DNA of 11,625 nt. Source: Coemansia sp. RSA 1804. Taxonomy: Eukaryota > Kickxellomycota > Kickxellomycetes > Kickxellales > Kickxellaceae. Numbering within the stretch: position 1 is the first letter of the stretch; the number at the start of each line of letters is the position of its first letter. The position numbers and the translations under genes are program-made. The notes beneath the pieces were generated by a model. That model had not been told where the DNA came from, searched no databases, and saw nothing but the letters and a program-made list of their open reading frames with translations. The stretch lies in the NCBI GenBank assembly GCA_027578815.1, contig JANBTH010000765.1, positions 1-11,625 on the forward strand, read 5' to 3'. Positions 7,245-11,625 of the stretch are shown piece by piece.

Positions 7245-7433
7245 GGAGATCAATTAAAAGTATAATAATATCAGTACTAATTAAGGAAATCAATTAGTAG
7301 TTAAGGGATCTGCTCTCAAGACTCTGAAAGAGTCATCTTTCGGTAGCTTGCACCGAAAGTGGGGGCGGATCCCAAGGGAACTTTCGGTGCAGAAAGGTCA
7401 CAACATTTATTTTATAAATTAAAAATAATTTCC
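7245..7433 (+). repeat. Left terminal inverted repeat with nested hairpins
   Basis: The arm contains stem-loops: TACTAATT/AATTAGTA (7275-7282/7292-7299), GACTCT-GAA-AGAGTC (7320-7334), CTTTCGGT/ACCGAAAG (7337-7344/7352-7359) and TGCACCGAAAGT/ACTTTCGGTGCA (7349-7360/7380-7391). The last two share the ACCGAAAG at 7352-7359, so only one can form at a time. The middle of the arm is clearly more GC-rich than the surrounding DNA. Confidence 0.95.
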
Positions 7434-7847
7434 CTTGTCAAGTATCCAGAAACAATTCTAGCACTGTATGGGTGTCTGGAGTATAATGAAATTACTAGCG
7501 GAGGGCTTGCTGATGTTGCAGAGGTGGTTGCGCTGATTCAGGCAAGCATTGACATTTCAGAAAGTGATACTGATAGCTTAGCATTCAGACTATATTCATT
7601 GTACCATGACAGCAACTCTGAACTGAAAAGCAAGATGGCGCTTGAAATGGCTGTAGAACAGATGGAGAATAACAAGAAACAGACAAATTCTACCACTCAA
7701 TACAAGTCACAGAATGATTATTAAGATATTGAGATGAGAAAAACGCTCAAGGGAACATGGATAATTGGTGACATTAACACATTTAAGGCAGCAAATGGAC
7801 TGCACCCTTTGTCTAAACCTGTCAAGAAACTAGTTCCAAAGTACTAG
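7359..7847 (+). pseudogene. Interrupted reading frame inside the inverted-repeat element, unknown product
   Basis: An open frame follows a TAG in the left repeat. It runs through LVKYPETILALYGC, DVAEVVALIQ and KSKMALEMAVEQMENNKK to a TAA at 7722-7724. It then continues in the same frame for 40 more codons (MRKTLKGTWIIGDINTF, KKLVPKY) to a TAG at 7845-7847. The frame has no ATG until the middle (KSKM); a GTG is the only early start-like codon, so it cannot be an intact gene as it stands. The product would be helical and acidic in its middle and basic at the end. The first roughly 24 codons come from the repeat arm. It may be a decayed transposase end or a captured host exon; I recognise no domain. 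Confidence 0.4.
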
Positions 7848-8213
7848 AATGTTCAAGTACAACAGAGATAACTTTCTTTTTTTTATAAAATATATATTTT
7901 AAAGTTTTTTAAAGTGGATAATAAACAATATAATTAAAACAAAACTCTGTTTATGCTACTATATAACTATTCTTAATCCAACCTCTAATTGTTTTATATT
8001 TAATTTTGTGCTATCTAGTCTTTTTTCATTTTCTTCTGATTGCTTCATTTTATATGCACACGTTTGTTAATTTTGCTGTGTTACTAAAGGTTTCTTTGTT
8101 TGCAAAGAGCACAATAAAGGTTTTTCTACTATTTTTCTATTTTTAAACAGAAACTGATGTGGTCAGGTCTAAAATAAAGGCTAAACATGTATATTCATTG
8201 CAAGATAGATTGT

Positions 8214-8402
8214 GGAAATTAGCTTTAATTTAAAAAATAAATGTGGTGAACTTTCTGCACCGAAAGTTCCCTCGGGATCCGCCCCCACTTTCGGTGCAAG
8301 CTACCGAAAGACGACTCTTTCAGAGTCTTGAGGGCAGATCCCTTAACTACTAATTGATTTCCTTAATTAGTACTGATATTATTATACTTTTAATTGGTCT
8401 CC
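8214..8402 (-). repeat. Right terminal inverted repeat
   Basis: Read on the minus strand this is the same 189-bp arm as at 7245-7433 with nine substitutions, four of them transitions. All hairpin stems are intact. The copy keeps C/G where the left arm has T/A at all four transitions, two of which break CpG in the left copy. Confidence 0.95.
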
Positions 8403-8540
8403 TGTGAGAGCTCTTTAATTTTATGCTAAAACATCTTTAACCATGTGGAAATTTATTTAATATGCTCAAAAACACTCTCATATTACTTATTTACTAACTT
8501 AATGCATGTTTATTTTGCTATTACAATATAAAACATCATT

Positions 8541-8720
8541 TCAGTTTGATGGATTATCATTCTTTTTCGCTTTGTAAATAGTATAATCTTTAACACCTTT
8601 TGTGGCATGTGTGGCTTTTGGAACTGGGGTTTCCGTTTTATCTGTTAAGGTTTGTGGTGATGGTGGTCTTCTTGGGCCTATAAACCCCTCACGTTCTTGA
8701 TTATTATATATTGCTGCCAT
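8541..8720 (-). CDS. Small 59-residue ORF, proline-rich, unknown
   Basis: An ATG-started frame of 59 codons in otherwise stop-rich DNA, with an in-frame TAA two codons before the ATG. The product starts MAAIYNNQER, has a Gly/Arg/Pro-rich stretch (GFIGPRRPPSPQ) and a Lys-rich end (YKAKKNDNPSN). It is polar and basic with no membrane segment. Its amino-acid composition is more protein-like than a chance A/T frame would give, which is the only support. It could be a remnant of a mobile element or gene; nothing around it gives a function. Confidence 0.3.
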   Translation of the reverse strand: MAAIYNNQEREGFIGPRRPPSPQTLTDKTETPVPKATHATKGVKDYTIYKAKKNDNPSN

Positions 8721-9720
8721 ATTTTAAATTGCTTTTTAGCTGACTACTATATAATATGATAAATGATAAAATATGCTTGTGGTTTACTGAAAACCAAATG
8801 CATGAATTACTTTATGGCTTTTATATGGTGGCCACCATTCCTCAATTCTGTAGAATTTTATTGCAAAGCAGATGAATTGATTGCACAAATTTTAATTATT
8901 TTGAAGGCAGCACATGCATTTCATTTCAAATAGTGCCATTTGGTCATATCTGTTTAATTAACTAATTATAATAGCTGGCTGGCATAACATTTTAATTGAA
9001 TATAAAGTCTTAGGTATACTATTACCTTGTTTTACCATACCATTGTAATTCATAATTTGATATTGCAATGAAATTGACGGTCAATGATGATATCAGGACT
9101 TTAATTTTTAATTCATTAATGTTTAATTGCTTTTATATTTAACTTTTAATTTCAACAGGTTTATTGGATCATTTAACTATATTTACCAACTTTATGAAAA
9201 TAACGTGCTGGGCAAAACAGGTCAGATGGTTTGTGACAATAATTTTAATAATTGATAACTCAGATGACAAAATTTCATTAGCTGTAAAAATGTTAATTAA
9301 TGGTAAAATCTGGATATTGGGTTTTCCCTCACACATACCAATTCAACCGCAATAAATCAATTGACAGGGCCAAGAAATGAGAGTATTAAACTGTCCTGTT
9401 TATTGTAGCATCTGGCTGTGTAAGCCAAGCTTCATTCATTATTAATCCAGTCACCAACTGATTACATGACACCAACAAAGTTATTAAAATTATGAAAAGG
9501 CAATCCATGCGTATGGCTCAACGATTATTAAAGCAGACGAACACAACACAAAGTAGCTCTGAACACATATCAAAGAGAGCCGCTACCCCAATTATAATGC
9601 TAACAAACAGCTCTCCACTCAAAAATGCCTGCCATGTCAGCTAATCCGAAATGCTTCTCTTCATTTTGTTCATACGCTTATAATGATTGCAATAAAAAAG
9701 AATGTATTACTACAAGAAAA

Positions 9721-9773
9721 TGAAAGGAAAACGAAACGAAACAAAACAAAAACAAAAGAACAAAAAAACAAGA
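9721..9773. repeat. A-rich CGAAA/CAAAA simple repeat
   Basis: Imperfect five- to six-base units (CGAAA, CAAAA, CAAAAA) follow each other just downstream of the LEA_2-like gene stop, in its probable 3' untranslated region, where they would be U/G-rich in the transcript. Confidence 0.7.
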
Positions 9774-9840
9774 GGCTTTTCGCGCCATGGCATCCACATT
9801 CTTCACAGCTGCCACCAAAAAACCTCACCACCAACTCTAA

Positions 9841-10977
9841 CTAGACACTCGTCAGCCCCGTCAGATCGCTGATATTGATGCCCAGACTCTCAATCTGGCT
9901 GATCGGACAGTCAAAGCTGATGGTGTCAGAAATAGTCGGCTTGATGCCCAGCCACGAGATGGCCTTAAGGATGACCTTGGCCTTGTAGTAGAAGCGCAGC
10001 TGCGGCCCGCCAGCGGAGCACGACTTTTGCACAACCTGGGCAGCTTGCAGATAATTGTTATTGCTGGTGTCCAAGCGGAAGTTGAACCAGATAGGCATGT
10101 CGTTATCGACGGTCTTCTTGGGCATCTTGAAGGGCTCGTGCAGGCCGCCGGAGCCCACCGGGAAGTTGCTGCCGCCGGCGGTGGAGTTCTTCAGAAAGCC
10201 ATCGACGGTGACGTTGTGGATTGTCCAGGGAATGTAATTCGGATTAGTGACATTAAGATGGATCACCAGCGGAACCGTCACAACGCCGTCGCGGTTGATG
10301 TTGACTCCATCGACAATCTGCTGCACCGTTACGCTGCCGGACGCAGCGTCGCGCCCGCCCTGCGGCACCGACACAGTGTTGAATGTCACCTGCGGAATGC
10401 GCGGCCACACGAAGTAGAGCGTGATTCCGAGCGCCACGAGGATCAGCGCAAGAATCGGAATGAAGAAGCAGCAGCATTTGCGCGAAAAGCAGAAGCAGTA
10501 CCGTCCGCCGCCGCAGCACCTTCGCCGCCTGCGCTTATCGCTCCGCTGTACTGGCGACTTTTCATCGCTGACTCCGCCGGCTGCCAGCAGCCCAGCATCG
10601 GCCTTGTCGCCGTCAAACGCAGTCACGTCGGACTCCGGATGCTTGTTCTGGTAGAAGGCGCCGGCGCTGCTGCGTGGGCTGCCGTGCATTCCGCGCATAT
10701 CGCTCAGGTTGCTGTGGCTGCCGTGGAAGCGCGGCGTAGCGTTGTAATCGCTGGGCGGACGGCTGTGGAGCGCATCCTTTGCGCTGAAGAACTGTCCCGA
10801 CGCTGCTCCGTCTGAGGTTGCTGGCGATGCTATGAATCCGCCGTTGTAGTCGCTGGGCGGCCGGTACTCATACTGATTCTGATGTTGATTCTGATACTGA
10901 TTCTGATACTGATTTTGGTAATCATGCTGGCCGTATCCGCCATAGGCATTGTTGTTGTTGCCGTATGCGTTGTGCAT
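9841..10977 (-). CDS. Single-pass membrane protein with LEA_2/WHy-like outer domain
   Basis: A complete 378-residue protein. Residues 1-145 are a disordered Asn/Gln/Tyr/Gly-rich tail with a QNQY run (21-36) and the heptad RPPSDYN twice (39-45 and 73-79). A basic patch (KRRRRR, 148-153) and a Cys cluster (Cys154, 155, 161, 163, 168-170) lead into one membrane helix at about 170-191. The rest (192-378) is beta-rich with VTVPLVIHLNVTNPN at 233-247, the typical LEA_2 signature (hydrophobic strand then NPN), and potential N-glycosylation sites at 242, 255, 264 and 368. Charge on the N side implies tail inside, LEA_2 domain outside or luminal. The Cys cluster is likely palmitoylated. The plan resembles plant NDR1/HIN1 and related fungal proteins; the role is probably at the cell surface or stress-linked, not known. 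The start is the first ATG. Confidence 0.75.
   Translation of the reverse strand: MHNAYGNNNNAYGGYGQHDYQNQYQNQYQNQHQNQYEYRPPSDYNGGFIASPATSDGAASGQFFSAKDALHSRPPSDYNATPRFHGSHSNLSDMRGMHGSPRSSAGAFYQNKHPESDVTAFDGDKADAGLLAAGGVSDEKSPVQRSDKRRRRRCCGGGRYCFCFSRKCCCFFIPILALILVALGITLYFVWPRIPQVTFNTVSVPQGGRDAASGSVTVQQIVDGVNINRDGVVTVPLVIHLNVTNPNYIPWTIHNVTVDGFLKNSTAGGSNFPVGSGGLHEPFKMPKKTVDNDMPIWFNFRLDTSNNNYLQAAQVVQKSCSAGGPQLRFYYKAKVILKAISWLGIKPTISDTISFDCPISQIESLGINISDLTGLTSV
10867..10917 (-). repeat. In-gene tandem repeat coding QNQY units
   Basis: Twelve-base units (plus strand CTGATTCTGATA and variants) encode Gln-Asn-Gln-Tyr copies at residues 21-37 of the LEA_2-like protein, the last unit diverged to QNQH. 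Such arrays change length easily between strains. Confidence 0.8.
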
Positions 10978-11018
10978 GGCTACGATGATATTTCTTTATT
11001 GTTTTCGTTTCCTGCCAC

Positions 11019-11045
11019 GCTGCTGCTGCTGCTGTTGTTGTTGTT
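11019..11045. repeat. Compound trinucleotide microsatellite (GCT)5(GTT)4
   Basis: Five GCT then four GTT units lie 42-68 bp upstream of the ATG of the LEA_2-like gene. On the gene strand this is an AAC/AGC run in the probable 5' untranslated leader. Confidence 0.95.
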
Positions 11046-11100
11046 ACTACTATTCCGCAAGAGCTGACCGCTTCCCCTCTTCAGAATACGAGGAAAAGGA

Positions 11101-11110
11101 AATATATAAA
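11101..11110 (-). promoter_or_regulatory. TATA box candidate of the LEA_2-like gene
   Basis: TTTATATATT on the minus strand, about 125 bp before the ATG, followed by a pyrimidine-rich stretch (TTTCCTTTTCCTC). Position and order suit a core promoter with a leader of roughly 80-100 bases. Confidence 0.4.
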
Positions 11111-11625
11111 CAAAAAAGAGAAACAAGGCGACAAAGCTTGCTCGAACGAACAAGGGACAACACAATATGTACAATACCCTTTTTCCACTTTGCCGTGAAA
11201 CGAGTGGGAATAATGGATTTGACAATGGAAAAAAGACAGCCCTTTTTCCTTTTTTCGCTTACTCCGCACAAAAACACTCTACAAAATGATGGAAAAATGT
11301 AAAGAGCTAAAGTGAATATCCAAAGAATAAGGAAGTGAAATAAAGTGAGCAAAGAAGAAAGAAAAAAAGAAGGGGAATGGAAATAGTGCTGCTTTTCTGT
11401 TGGATGTGCGGGAAATGGGACTGTGACAACCTAACAGCAACACTGAGAATGAAAGAGAAAAGGGGAGGGGAAATAAGGGAGATGAAATAAAATAATAAAA
11501 GGGGGGTTGGGTGAAGTGAGAGGAGAAAAAGTAAAAAAAATTAAAAAGAAAGATCCCAAGGTGTCAAAAGAAGAAGAAACGGAAGGAATGTCTGGTACGA
11601 TGTGTACATATCCTAAAGGCTTCCT

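Larger units (their letters stand above)
7245..8402. mobile_element. 1158-bp element with 189-bp terminal inverted repeats
   Basis: The two ends are inverted copies of each other over 189 bases with no indels and nine mismatches by hand alignment. The outer tips are GGAGATC (left) and GGAGACC (right, read inward). Each arm contains a series of short hairpins. The interior is AT-rich apart from a broken reading frame in the left half; the right half (7848-8213) has no coding potential I can see. This is the form of a non-autonomous DNA transposon or foldback element. No target-site duplication is visible: left flank CCCAGTAT, right flank TGTGAGAG. It carries no recognisable transposase, so the superfamily cannot be assigned. 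Confidence 0.85.
8403..9840. other. AT-rich island with little coding content
   Basis: Very AT-rich DNA with recurring TTTAATT/AATTAAA words, densest at about 8940-9160. One 59-codon minus-strand frame (8541-8720) is listed separately. A TTG-initiated 63-codon frame at 9164-9355, just after an acceptor-like TTTCAACAG, has no supporting feature. The right end is the 3' flank of the LEA_2-like gene. No tRNA, rRNA or further inverted repeat was found by eye. Confidence 0.55.
10978..11625. promoter_or_regulatory. Upstream region of the LEA_2-like gene, purine-rich on the plus strand
   Basis: Beyond the microsatellite and TATA candidate, about 11340-11580 is strongly purine-rich (A/G runs), that is C/T-rich on the gene strand. 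No coding frame of quality was seen up to the window end. Open frames here are Phe/Ser/Lys-rich translations of the skewed composition. Confidence 0.5.

Noticed and set aside
7245..8402. Assignment of the element to Mutator, hAT or mariner
   Set aside because: No 9-, 8- or 2-bp target duplication can be matched at the ends and no transposase is present, so a superfamily name would be a guess.
9164..9355. 63-codon plus-strand frame after an acceptor-like TTTCAACAG
   Set aside because: Starts at TTG and has no upstream exon or family resemblance, so there is not enough to call it.
1..11625. tRNA, rRNA, CRISPR arrays, bacterial operons or ribosome-binding sites
   Set aside because: Scanned by eye on both strands; no cloverleaf core, rRNA stretch or spaced direct-repeat array was found, and the genes are of eukaryotic type.

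Overview
The window looks like nuclear DNA of a fungus. It holds intron-free, GC-rich protein genes separated by AT-rich spacers with purine/pyrimidine-skewed leaders. The gene families fit a fungus: AP-2 mu, a secreted M28 aminopeptidase, a fungal-type seven-helix membrane protein, a LEA_2-type surface protein and a decayed kinase-like gene resembling the FunK1 group. My best guess is an early-diverging, intron-poor lineage such as Kickxellomycotina. This is inference from gene style, not a database match.

Layout: every convincing gene lies on the minus strand, head to tail. From left to right: the N-terminus of a membrane protein cut by the window edge (1-86); its apparent tandem paralogue, a complete 7-TM protein (589-1656); a secreted M28 zinc aminopeptidase (2594-3766); the mu subunit of the AP-2 clathrin adaptor (4287-5687); a broken FunK1-like kinase fragment (about 6101-6626); an AT-rich island carrying a 1158-bp inverted-repeat element (7245-8402), a 59-codon ORF and little else; and a single-pass membrane protein with a Q/N/Y-rich cytosolic tail and a LEA_2-like outer domain (9841-10977). 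A possible plus-strand small gene or antisense transcript starts at a TATA/CT-tract promoter at 4085-4150 and converges on the AP-2 mu stop codon.

The most unusual feature is the element at 7245-8402. It has 189-bp terminal inverted repeats (9 mismatches by hand count) packed with nested, mutually exclusive hairpins built on the octamer ACCGAAAG. Its internal reading frame is fed by the left repeat and broken by one in-frame stop. I cannot assign it to a transposon superfamily, and I see no target-site duplication.

Functionally the genes do not form a pathway. They are housekeeping and surface functions (endocytosis, external peptide digestion, membrane proteins) on both sides of an AT-rich, decaying accessory segment.
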